Assembly: GCA_948968885.1 (NCBI GenBank) | Contig: CAREUR010000026.1 | Coordinates: 1-9,548 of the forward strand | From: an uncultured Eubacteriales bacterium | GTDB taxonomy: Bacteria > Bacillota > Clostridia > Oscillospirales > Acutalibacteraceae | Direction: 5' to 3' | Length of the DNA: 9,548 bases | In this document: positions 1-6,943 of the stretch, in pieces | Layout of the letters: every line of letters starts with the position of its first letter | Position numbering within the stretch: position 1 is the stretch's first letter | Program-made: the position numbers and the translations under genes | Notes under the pieces: generated by a model | The model's database searches: none | Told to the model about the DNA's origin: nothing | The model's input: the letters and a program-made list of their open reading frames with translations, nothing else

Positions 1-62
1 TTAAGCTGATTGTCTTTAGCATCTGCGCGCTTAGAATTGAATTTTTTCTTTTCATTCTTCAT
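1..62 (-). CDS. Small lysine-rich protein of unknown function, 5' part only
   Basis: The ATG at 62-60 is preceded, eight bases away, by a strong ribosome binding site (AAGGGAGG on the minus strand, 71-78) and, further up, by a near-consensus promoter. Only the first 20 codons lie in the window. They read M-K-N-E-K-K-K-F-N-S-K-R-A-D-A-K-D-N-Q-L, and the frame is still open at base 1. The start is very hydrophilic and basic, with no signal peptide or membrane segment. I do not recognise the family. The start signals make a real gene very likely, but its length and function cannot be judged here. It lies downstream of rnpB but is separated from it by a terminator, so it is probably transcribed on its own. 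Confidence 0.7.
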   Translation of the reverse strand, partial: MKNEKKKFNSKRADAKDNQL

Positions 63-70
63 AGTAAATT

Positions 71-78
71 CCTCCCTT
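71..78 (-). promoter_or_regulatory. Ribosome binding site of the left-edge gene
   Basis: The minus strand reads AAGGGAGG, eight bases before the ATG at 62. This matches the anti-Shine-Dalgarno sequence well and is the main reason to accept the short partial gene at the window edge. Confidence 0.75.
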
Positions 79-95
79 TATATAAATTTGTAACA

Positions 96-124
96 ATTAT
101 ACTATAAATCAAATCAAATATCAA
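96..124 (-). promoter_or_regulatory. Sigma-A type promoter for the left-edge gene
   Basis: On the minus strand, TTGATA (119-124) and TATAAT (96-101) are separated by exactly 17 bp. The -10 box is perfect and the -35 box has one mismatch. It lies just past the rnpB terminator and about 34 bp upstream of the start codon, so the gene should have a short leader and its own transcript. Confidence 0.75.
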
Positions 125-130
125 CAATTT

Positions 131-163
131 TATAAAAACAAACTAACCACAAAATGTGATTAG
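131..163 (-). terminator. Intrinsic terminator of rnpB
   Basis: On the minus strand, CTAATCAC (163-156), a five-base ATTTT loop and GTGGTTAG (150-143) form an 8-bp stem with one G-T pair. The T-rich run TTTGTTTTTATA follows directly. It begins about six bases after the 3' arm of RNase P RNA helix P1, where an rnpB terminator is expected. Confidence 0.75.
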
Positions 164-168
164 CTTTG

Positions 169-532
169 TATAACCAGACCTATAAGCCGAGTTCTGTCGA
201 GAACAATTATCTATCTTGGCTGAATGTTGCCATTGCAGCTCGGTGCCACCTTTTTGAGAAACATCGGGCCAATGCAAAAATCTCGATTCGGTGTTGCTCC
301 AGATAGGGTTTGCAGAGCCGCGTAGTTTCCTGCGCGCTGGTGAGCTCTTACCTCGCCGTTCCACCCTTACCCAAAAGCGAATATAAATTCACATACAGGC
401 GGTATATTTCTGTTGCACTTTCCCTAGGGTCGCCCCCGGCGGCCGTTAGCCGTTATCCTGCCCTGTGGAGCTCGGACTTTCCTCGGACACATCCTTTCGA
501 ATTTGTGTCCGCAATTGTTCAGTCTGCTCATA
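169..532 (-). ncRNA. rnpB: RNase P RNA, bacterial type A
   Basis: This is the catalytic RNA of RNase P, which removes the 5' leader from precursor tRNAs. Several universally conserved blocks are visible on the minus strand. Near the 5' end is GAGGAAAGTCCGAGCTCC (about 485-468). The core blocks AGGGCAGGATAACGGC and GCGACCCTAGGGAAAGTGC follow, then GGTAAGGGTGGAACGGCGAG, and near the 3' end ACAGAACTCGGCTTATAGG. The ends were set by helix P1: TATGAGCAGACT (532-521) pairs with AGGTCTGGTTATA near 180-168, with one mismatch. That gives a length of about 364 nt. The core blocks resemble the ancestral type A class, not the Bacillus type B class, which fits Clostridia. The exact ends are uncertain by a few bases. 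It has its own promoter directly upstream and a terminator directly downstream. Confidence 0.95.
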
Positions 533-537
533 AGATC

Positions 538-566
538 ATTTTATCACAAAGATTCGTGCGTGTCAA
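538..566 (-). promoter_or_regulatory. Sigma-A type promoter of rnpB
   Basis: The minus strand has a perfect TTGACA (561-566), a 17-bp spacer and TAAAAT (538-543). The predicted transcription start, six to seven bases on, falls at about 531-532, where helix P1 of the RNA begins. The promoter lies only about 25 bp past the asnB stop codon. Confidence 0.85.
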
Positions 567-591
567 ATACGGCGATCTAAAGCCAACGGGG

Positions 592-2427
592 TTAATCATT
601 AAAATAGGCGTCATGCCAGATCAAAAAAGTGTAGATCGTCCAGATTTTGCGGCTGTTGTCCTCCTTGCCAGTAAAGTGCCTGTCCAGGTAGCCAATCAAA
701 ACGTCGCTGCAGAAAAATTTCTTGGCAGCCGGAGAGACAAACATATTTTTAACGGTGTTATAGTATTTTTCCTTACGCAGCCAAACCCTGATGGGAACGG
801 GAAAGCCGAGCTTTTTCTTCTCCGCAGTGAATAAGGGCAAATGCTTAAGAGCGGCTTTGCGAAGGGCATATTTGGTGTTTTTGTTGTTGACTTTTAGATT
901 TAGCGGGATTTTCCTTGCGACTTCAAAAACCTCTTTGTCCAAAAAAGGCACTCGCAGCTCCAAAGAATTCGCCATGCTCATTCTGTCGGCCTTCAAAAGG
1001 ATATCTCCGACCATCCACAGGTTTATGTCGAGGTACTGCATTCGCGTCACGTCGTCATAATTTTGAGACTTCTCATAAAATTTTTCGCATTCTACCTGCG
1101 GAGCCGTCGCTATATTTGGGTCGTTTAAGAGATTCATTTTTTCTTTTTGAGAAAAAATAAAAGCATTGCCAATAAACCTTTCGGGTAGCGACTTTGCGCC
1201 ACGGATCAGAAAATTTTTGCCCTTAAAATTTGTGGGAATCATCCCCGCTAAAGAAGCCAGAATACGGCGCAAAAAATGGGGAAGCTTCTGATAATTGCAA
1301 AGAGAAAGCGGCTCGTGATATATGTTGTACCCGCCAAAAAGCTCATCCGCGCCCTCGCCAGAGAGCACCACAGTAACGCCGTTTTCGCTGGCAAGCTTCG
1401 AGACAAAAAACAACGCAACGCAGGAGGGATCGGCCAAAGGCTGATCCAACATGTATTGAACCAGCGGGATGCTTGCCCAAAAGTCCGCAGCAGAAATCAC
1501 TCTGGAGTGATGGTCCAGCCCCATTTCTTGTGCAAATCTCTTGGCAAACCCGATTTCGTTATATTTTTCGTCCTCGCCAAAGCCCACAGTAAAGGCTTTT
1601 TGCCCTGCAAAATAGCTGGAAATATAGCTAGAATCCACGCCGCTTGACAAAAAACATCCGACTTCAACGTCGCTCGCTTTGTGGGAAATTACGGAATTTT
1701 CAAAAACAGTTTCGATTTTTTGAATAGCCTCGTCAAGCGTTAAAGCTTTGTCCGGTTCGAATTTTGGCTCGAAATAGCGCGTGATCTCGAGCTTTCCGCC
1801 CCTATACCACAAATAATGCCCCGGCAGCAGGCAGTAAACGCCCTCAAAGAAGGTCTCTGGCGGGACGGAATACTGAAACGACAAATATTTATCGAGCGCC
1901 CGCGTATTGAGCCTTTTTTCTATTTTTGGAAATTGCAAAATGCTCTTTATCTCGGATGCATAAACCAAATGACCGTCTGTAAGCGCGTAGTGTAGCGGTT
2001 TTATGCCAAAAAAATCTCGCGCCATAAAAAGAGAGTTATCCGACGTGTTGAAAATGGCAAACGCGAACATACCGCGGACTTTATCCAGCAGCTTTTCTCG
2101 CCACTGCTCGAACCCGTGCACCAGGACTTCTGAATCCGTATTGCTACAAAAGGTGTGCCCGAGTGCAACAAGCTCTTCTCGCAGCTCTTTATAATTGTAA
2201 ATCTCGCCATTAAAAGTCAGCACCAGCGTTTTATCCTCGTTGTACATCGGTTGATTGCTTCTTTCGTCCACGTCTATGATGCCCAAGCGGCGAAATCCCA
2301 TAGAAATCTTGCTCGAAAAATAGAGCCCCTCACTGTTTGGGCCCCTATGAATCAATTTATCTGTCATGCTCTTCAAAACTTGCTCTTTATCCAAAATTTC
2401 CCCAGTAAACCCACAAATTCCACACAT
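592..2427 (-). CDS. asnB: Asparagine synthetase, glutamine-hydrolysing
   Basis: This cytosolic enzyme makes asparagine from aspartate, ATP and glutamine. The 611-residue product begins Met-Cys, and Cys2 is the N-terminal nucleophile of the class II glutaminase domain (about 2-190). Other glutaminase marks are HRGPN (27-31; RGPD is more usual), NGEIYN (73-78) and D98. The synthetase domain (about 230-600) has the PPi-binding loop LSSGVDSS (260-267), the variant P-loop found in many Firmicutes homologues, and LSGEGADELFGGY (355-367). Length and domain order are normal and nothing is truncated. The start follows AAAAGGA by nine bases, and only this ATG gives the required Cys2. It is a single gene with its own promoter, and rnpB follows on the same strand. 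B. subtilis has three such enzymes, one of them (AsnO) linked to sporulation. I cannot tell which paralogue this resembles most. Confidence 0.96.
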   Translation of the reverse strand: MCGICGFTGEILDKEQVLKSMTDKLIHRGPNSEGLYFSSKISMGFRRLGIIDVDERSNQPMYNEDKTLVLTFNGEIYNYKELREELVALGHTFCSNTDSEVLVHGFEQWREKLLDKVRGMFAFAIFNTSDNSLFMARDFFGIKPLHYALTDGHLVYASEIKSILQFPKIEKRLNTRALDKYLSFQYSVPPETFFEGVYCLLPGHYLWYRGGKLEITRYFEPKFEPDKALTLDEAIQKIETVFENSVISHKASDVEVGCFLSSGVDSSYISSYFAGQKAFTVGFGEDEKYNEIGFAKRFAQEMGLDHHSRVISAADFWASIPLVQYMLDQPLADPSCVALFFVSKLASENGVTVVLSGEGADELFGGYNIYHEPLSLCNYQKLPHFLRRILASLAGMIPTNFKGKNFLIRGAKSLPERFIGNAFIFSQKEKMNLLNDPNIATAPQVECEKFYEKSQNYDDVTRMQYLDINLWMVGDILLKADRMSMANSLELRVPFLDKEVFEVARKIPLNLKVNNKNTKYALRKAALKHLPLFTAEKKKLGFPVPIRVWLRKEKYYNTVKNMFVSPAAKKFFCSDVLIGYLDRHFTGKEDNSRKIWTIYTFLIWHDAYFND

Positions 2428-2457
2428 AAAACTACGTCCTTTTAATTATTTTATATA

Positions 2458-2486
2458 ATTATATCAAAACATCGGCGCCAGTTCAA
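2458..2486 (-). promoter_or_regulatory. Sigma-A type promoter of asnB
   Basis: The minus strand has TTGAAC (2481-2486), a 17-bp spacer and a perfect TATAAT (2458-2463). The start of transcription would be near 2451, giving a leader of only about 24 nt. There is therefore no room for a T-box or other leader riboswitch controlling asparagine synthesis. Confidence 0.75.
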
Positions 2487-2636
2487 GTTTTTTGCGTCAT
2501 AAAATTGACTAAATTATAGAAAAAGTCACCTTTTAAAAGCAACCGATAATATTAAACCACGATGACACATAGATTTATTAAGAAAATACTGGGCAGTTGG
2601 CCACTGCGCATTGCAAAACTTACCTGCTGGATCGGC

Positions 2637-2665
2637 TTTACAGCTTGCAATAAAAGTGATAAAAT
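2637..2665 (+). promoter_or_regulatory. Sigma-A type promoter of nifJ
   Basis: TTTACA (2637-2642), a 17-bp spacer and TAAAAT (2660-2665) lie 65 bp before the nifJ start. The -10 box is identical to those of rnpB and the tRNA gene. Transcription should start near 2672, leaving a leader of about 60 nt that ends in AAGAGGA (2718-2724), six bases before the ATG. I see no hairpin in the leader. Confidence 0.65.
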
Positions 2666-2730
2666 CTAAAGGATACGCCGAGATTTGATTGTAAATTTTA
2701 GCCCATAATACGATAAAAAGAGGAAAATTC

Positions 2731-5700
2731 ATGTTAAAAAGAAAAATTGAAACCATAGATGGCAACGCGGCCGCGGCGCATGTTGCATATGCTTTTACCG
2801 AAGTCGCTGTGATTTACCCTATCACTCCGTCTTCTGCGATGGCTGATGAGACGGACAGATACTCTGTGGCGGGGCGGAAAAACCTTTTTGGCCAGTCGGT
2901 AAAGGTTACCCAGATGCAGTCGGAGGCGGGAGTTGCCGGAGCTGTCCACGGGTCGCTGTCTGCCGGGGCTTTGACGACTACATACACGGCCTCGCAGGGG
3001 CTTTTGCTGATGATCCCGAACATGTACAAAATGGCGGGTGAGCTGCTCCCCAGCGTCATACACGTCGCCGCCAGAACCGTTGCAACGCACGCACTTTCTA
3101 TCATGGGCGACCATTCGGACGTCTATGCGTGCCGCCAGACGGGCTATGCTATGCTGTGCTCAAACAATCCGCAGGAAGTCATGGACCTGGGCGCAATTGC
3201 CCATTTGTCGGCTATTGGAGGCCGAGTGCCATTTTTACACTTTTTTGACGGGTTTCGGACGTCGCATGAAATTCAGAAGGTGGCCGTTTGGGACTATGAA
3301 ACCCTTGGTGAGATGCTGGATTGGGCGACAGTGGATGAATTCAAAAAACGGGCACTTAATCCGGAGCACCCGGTGTTACGAGGATCTGCGCAAAACGACG
3401 ACATATTCTTTCAGCAGCGTGAGGCTTGCAACGTCTTTTACGATAGTCTGCCACAGGTCGTCGCAACGTACATGGACGAGGTGAACAAGCGCACGGGCTC
3501 AGAATACCGGCCGTTTAACTATCATGGTGCCAAAGACGCCGATAGAATCATCGTGGCTATGGGCTCGGTCTGCGAGACCATTGAAGAAGTCGTGGACTAT
3601 TTGAATTCAAACGGCGAGAAGGTTGGCCTTGTAAAAGTGCGATTGTACCGGCCTTTTTCGCAAGAATTTTTGTTGAGTGAGATTCCAAAAACGGTGCAAA
3701 AAATTTCTGTTTTAGACAGAACAAAAGAGCCTGGATCAGTCGGAGAGCCGCTCTATTTGGACGTGTTGGCGGCGCTGGCGGGCTCGAAGTTTGAAAATGT
3801 GCAAATTTTTGCCGGCCGATACGGCCTAGCCTCAAAAGACACGACTCCCGCCGATATTATTGCGGTTTTTCGAAACATGTGCGAAAGCGGCGGCAAGAGG
3901 AGGTTCACGGTTGGCATTGTGGACGACGTGACGAATTTGTCGCTGCAAGTCCTTGGGAGTCCCGATACGACCGGCCGTGACATTATGTCTTGCAAGTTTT
4001 GGGGCTTTGGGTCGGACGGCACGATCAGCGCGAACAAGAACACGATTAAGATCATCGGCGACAAGACGGGCCTTTTCGTGCAGAGCTATTTTGCTCATGA
4101 CTCTAAAAAATCCGGCGGGCTGACGATTTCTCATTTAAGATTTGGCAAAAGCCCGATAAAATCGACCTACTACATAAACAAAGCCGATTTTGTCGCCTGT
4201 CACAACCCTACTTATATTGGCAAGTTCAGGATTATTCAAGACCTGAAGCCGCGCGGGAGCTTTCTTTTGAATTGCCCTTGGGCTGGTGCTGAGCTGGACG
4301 CCACTTTGCCCGCGAATGTGAAGAGTTATATTGCGAAAAACGAAATTAAATTTTACACGATAGATGCGACGAAAATTGCAAAGGAAATCGGTTTGCACGG
4401 CAGGATAAGCACGATTCTTCAGGCCGCCTTTTTTAGAATTACCGGCATTCTCCCGGCGAAAGAGGCTGTTGCATACATGAAGGACGCCGCCGCGCAGACA
4501 TACGGCAAAAAGGGTCCGGATATTGTCGAGATGAATTACCGTGCGATTGAATGCGGAATGCAGAATTTGCAGCAAGTATCCGTCCTGAAAGAATGGGAAA
4601 GTGCCACGGACTGCGAAGTTACTTCTGATGAAGCTGGCGAAACTGGTGATCTCGCGCGGTATGTAGATAAAATCTTGAGACCGATTAATGCGAATAAAGG
4701 CAACGAGCTGCCGGTTTCTGCTTTTGTGCCGCATGTTGACGGGACTTTTCCGCAGGGAGCTGCTGCTTTCGAAAAGCGCGGTGTCGCTAATTTTGTGCCT
4801 TGCTGGTGCCCCGAAAACTGCATTCAGTGCAACTTGTGCGCGCTTGTTTGTCCTCACGCCGTGATTCGTCCGGCTGCCATCACCGATGAAGAGCTAGGTC
4901 GTGCGCCTGCGGGGATGAAGTTTGCAGATATGACGGGCGTTCCTGAGATGAAGTTCGCTATAACCGTCTCTCCGATGGACTGCACCGGGTGCGGCATTTG
5001 CGCGAATGTTTGCCCCGGTAAGAGAGGTCAGAAGGCGCTTGTGATGCAGCCTTTCGAAACTCAAAAAGCTGAGCAAAAAATCTTTGATTACGCTGCGAAA
5101 TTGCCTACAAAGCCGGCCGTTTTAGACAGATTTAAGGAATCAACCGTAAAGGGATGCCAATTTAAACAACCGTTGCTCGAGTTTTCTGGCGCCTGCGCTG
5201 GGTGCGGAGAGCCTCCTTACGCCAAGTTGGCGACTCAGCTGTTTGGCGACAGGATGTACATCGCCAACGCGACGGGCTGCTCGTCCATTTGGGGCGGGTC
5301 GGTTCCTGCAACGCCTTACACCGTGGACCGTGAGGGTAAAGGCCCAGCATGGCACAACTCTTTGTTTGAGGACAACGCGGAGTTTGGCTACGGAATGGCC
5401 CTGGCGCAAAAAACGATGAGAGCGCGCGTAAAAGAGAACGTAATGAAGCTAGCAGCGGCGGCGATAAATGAGGATGTAAAGTCCGCCTGCGACGAATACA
5501 TAGGCACTTTTGATGATGCTCGCAAAAATAAATCAGCAACCGAAAGGCTTATAAAAGAGCTCGAAAACACTCCGGCTGATGACGAAGTGAGCTATAAATT
5601 AGCACAAAAAATCTTGAAACACAAGGATAATCTTAGCAAAAAGTCTATTTGGATTTTTGGCGGCGACGGCTGGGCCTATGACATCGGGTTTGGCGGGCTT

Positions 5701-6303
5701 GATCATGTCATCGCCTCTTCGGAGGACGTGAATATCTTGGTTTTTGACACCGAGGTCTACTCCAACACCGGCGGGCAGGCTTCCAAGGCAACTCAGACTG
5801 GATCCGTGGCTAAGTTTGCCGCTGCTGGCAAGGCCGCGAAGAAAAAGGACTTGGCTGCGATCGCTATGAGCTACGGCCATGTGTATGTCGCGCAGGTAGC
5901 CATGGGTGCCGACTACAACCAGTGCGTGAAGGCCTTTATAGAGGCAGAGAGCTACGCCGGGCCCTCGATAATCATCGCGTACGCGCCGTGTATAGCTCAC
6001 GAAATCAAAGGCGGGTTAGGGTTTGCACCTGCGGAACAAAAAAGGGCCGTAGAATCGGGGTACTGGAACTTATTCCGGTTTGACCCACGGCTAAGGATTG
6101 AAGGGAAAAATCCATTTTTGCTAGATGGCAAAGCACCGACGCTGAGTTACCGGGACTTCATAATGAACGAAGGCCGCTATAATTCCCTTGCAACGGCTGA
6201 ACCAGAACGCGCCGAGAGACTCTTTTTGGCGGCAGAGTCCCAGGCAAAAAGCAAATATGAGCATTTGCTAAAGCTCTCGCAGGTTGAGACCAATCTCGAT
6301 TAA
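2731..6303 (+). CDS. nifJ: Pyruvate:ferredoxin (flavodoxin) oxidoreductase, single-chain type
   Basis: This cytosolic enzyme oxidatively decarboxylates pyruvate with CoA to acetyl-CoA and CO2, passing electrons to ferredoxin or flavodoxin. It is central to anaerobic fermentation. The 1190 residues hold all domains of the homodimeric form. The N-terminal pyrimidine-binding domain has YPITPSS (29-35), E65 and R115, matching active-site residues of the Desulfovibrio africanus enzyme. The gamma-like domain has WGFGSDGT (424-431). The two-cluster ferredoxin domain has C697, C700, C703, C707 and C751, C754, C757, C761. The C-terminal thiamine diphosphate domain has GGDG (977-980) and SNTGG (1011-1015). 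The third 4Fe-4S cluster is held by C822, C825, C850 and C1087. No key residue is missing. An extra pair, C691 and C693, precedes the first cluster. The start follows AAGAGGA by six bases. It is monocistronic, with a promoter before it and a terminator after it. Confidence 0.97.
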   Translation: MLKRKIETIDGNAAAAHVAYAFTEVAVIYPITPSSAMADETDRYSVAGRKNLFGQSVKVTQMQSEAGVAGAVHGSLSAGALTTTYTASQGLLLMIPNMYKMAGELLPSVIHVAARTVATHALSIMGDHSDVYACRQTGYAMLCSNNPQEVMDLGAIAHLSAIGGRVPFLHFFDGFRTSHEIQKVAVWDYETLGEMLDWATVDEFKKRALNPEHPVLRGSAQNDDIFFQQREACNVFYDSLPQVVATYMDEVNKRTGSEYRPFNYHGAKDADRIIVAMGSVCETIEEVVDYLNSNGEKVGLVKVRLYRPFSQEFLLSEIPKTVQKISVLDRTKEPGSVGEPLYLDVLAALAGSKFENVQIFAGRYGLASKDTTPADIIAVFRNMCESGGKRRFTVGIVDDVTNLSLQVLGSPDTTGRDIMSCKFWGFGSDGTISANKNTIKIIGDKTGLFVQSYFAHDSKKSGGLTISHLRFGKSPIKSTYYINKADFVACHNPTYIGKFRIIQDLKPRGSFLLNCPWAGAELDATLPANVKSYIAKNEIKFYTIDATKIAKEIGLHGRISTILQAAFFRITGILPAKEAVAYMKDAAAQTYGKKGPDIVEMNYRAIECGMQNLQQVSVLKEWESATDCEVTSDEAGETGDLARYVDKILRPINANKGNELPVSAFVPHVDGTFPQGAAAFEKRGVANFVPCWCPENCIQCNLCALVCPHAVIRPAAITDEELGRAPAGMKFADMTGVPEMKFAITVSPMDCTGCGICANVCPGKRGQKALVMQPFETQKAEQKIFDYAAKLPTKPAVLDRFKESTVKGCQFKQPLLEFSGACAGCGEPPYAKLATQLFGDRMYIANATGCSSIWGGSVPATPYTVDREGKGPAWHNSLFEDNAEFGYGMALAQKTMRARVKENVMKLAAAAINEDVKSACDEYIGTFDDARKNKSATERLIKELENTPADDEVSYKLAQKILKHKDNLSKKSIWIFGGDGWAYDIGFGGLDHVIASSEDVNILVFDTEVYSNTGGQASKATQTGSVAKFAAAGKAAKKKDLAAIAMSYGHVYVAQVAMGADYNQCVKAFIEAESYAGPSIIIAYAPCIAHEIKGGLGFAPAEQKRAVESGYWNLFRFDPRLRIEGKNPFLLDGKAPTLSYRDFIMNEGRYNSLATAEPERAERLFLAAESQAKSKYEHLLKLSQVETNLD

Positions 6304-6334
6304 AATCGGAAGAGAAATAAAAATAAACTTAAAA

Positions 6335-6380
6335 AGCCCATGTAAGCGCTGTTTTTAGCTTGCATGGACTCTTTTTGTTG
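6335..6380. terminator. Bidirectional intrinsic terminator between nifJ and the spore-cortex operon
   Basis: AGCCCATGTAAGC (6335-6347) pairs with GCTTGCATGGACT (6358-6370) over 13 positions, with one mismatch and one G-T pair, around a 10-base loop. On the plus strand CTTTTTG follows, ending nifJ 32 bp after its stop. On the minus strand the stem is followed by TTTTAAG, and it starts 20 bp after the stop of the convergent gene (6391). One hairpin therefore probably serves both transcripts. Confidence 0.85.
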
Positions 6381-6390
6381 TTGATGTGCC

Positions 6391-6921
6391 TTATTTTTCG
6401 AAAGTTTTGTCCGCGTTGTTATTGTATAGCGCCGAGATCATATCGAAGGTTTTTTTATCAATCACCCCATTTTGCTCGATGTTAAAGAGCTTTTGCAGCT
6501 GCTTTATCAGGTCAACGCTTTTGGCATCGTGCATTCCGCTTATGTTAAACTCTGTAAAATTTGCAAAATACATTGATATAAACCGCAGCATCGCCTGGAT
6601 TATATAGATGCACATCGGGCTGTCACCTAGAGTTATGGAGAAGTCGGTAGCCGGAAAGGCCATCGGCCGCGAACAAGCCTCTTCGTATTCGTAAACCTCG
6701 TTATAGACCGCTATAATCTTGTTCCAGGTGATAAAATCGACAACTCCGGTGACCGAAATTTTAAACGTCTTCTGAAAGCCCATAACGGCTTCTCGGGTCT
6801 GGTCCGAAAAAATTCCATCCGGAATAACTGCCGGCACAGTGTTGTAATAGTAGGATATCGTCCGCAAAAAATATTGCAAATTCCTGACAGGCTCGCCAGG
6901 CCTTAAAACAGTTCTGTTCAT
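6391..6921 (-). CDS. Small protein with two peptidoglycan-binding (PG_binding_1) repeats
   Basis: The 176-residue product consists almost wholly of two peptidoglycan-binding type 1 modules, three-helix folds that hold cell-wall glycan. Module 1 (about 7-73) shows the typical LQYFLR, PDGIFSDQT, AVMGFQK, VTGVVDFITW pattern. Module 2 (about 97-166) is more diverged: LGDSPMCIYIIQAML, ISGMHDAKSVDLIKQLQKLF, QNGVIDKKTF. There is no catalytic domain, signal peptide or membrane segment. It is the last gene of a three-gene operon, starting 22 bp after the stop of the SpoIID-like gene behind the imperfect ribosome binding site AAAGGCGGGGG. It probably binds cortex or germ-cell-wall peptidoglycan together with the upstream product. 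That role is inferred from domain content and neighbours. Confidence 0.85.
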   Translation of the reverse strand: MNRTVLRPGEPVRNLQYFLRTISYYYNTVPAVIPDGIFSDQTREAVMGFQKTFKISVTGVVDFITWNKIIAVYNEVYEYEEACSRPMAFPATDFSITLGDSPMCIYIIQAMLRFISMYFANFTEFNISGMHDAKSVDLIKQLQKLFNIEQNGVIDKKTFDMISALYNNNADKTFEK

Positions 6922-6943
6922 GTGTTTGTACCCCCGCCTTTGC

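Noticed and set aside
310..834. A 174-codon plus-strand frame across rnpB and the asnB 3' end
   Set aside because: It runs antisense to a clearly conserved RNA and to the asparagine synthetase C-terminus, and it has no ribosome binding site or recognisable domain.
2428..2457. A T-box or amino acid riboswitch in front of asnB
   Set aside because: The promoter leaves a leader of only about 24 nt, too short for such an element.
2526..2765. A 79-codon minus-strand frame between asnB and nifJ
   Set aside because: It overlaps the nifJ promoter, ribosome binding site and start codon, has no good start signal, and resembles no protein.
4135..4857. A 240-codon minus-strand frame inside nifJ
   Set aside because: It is antisense to conserved pyruvate oxidoreductase domains. 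Long antisense frames are common in genes of this composition.
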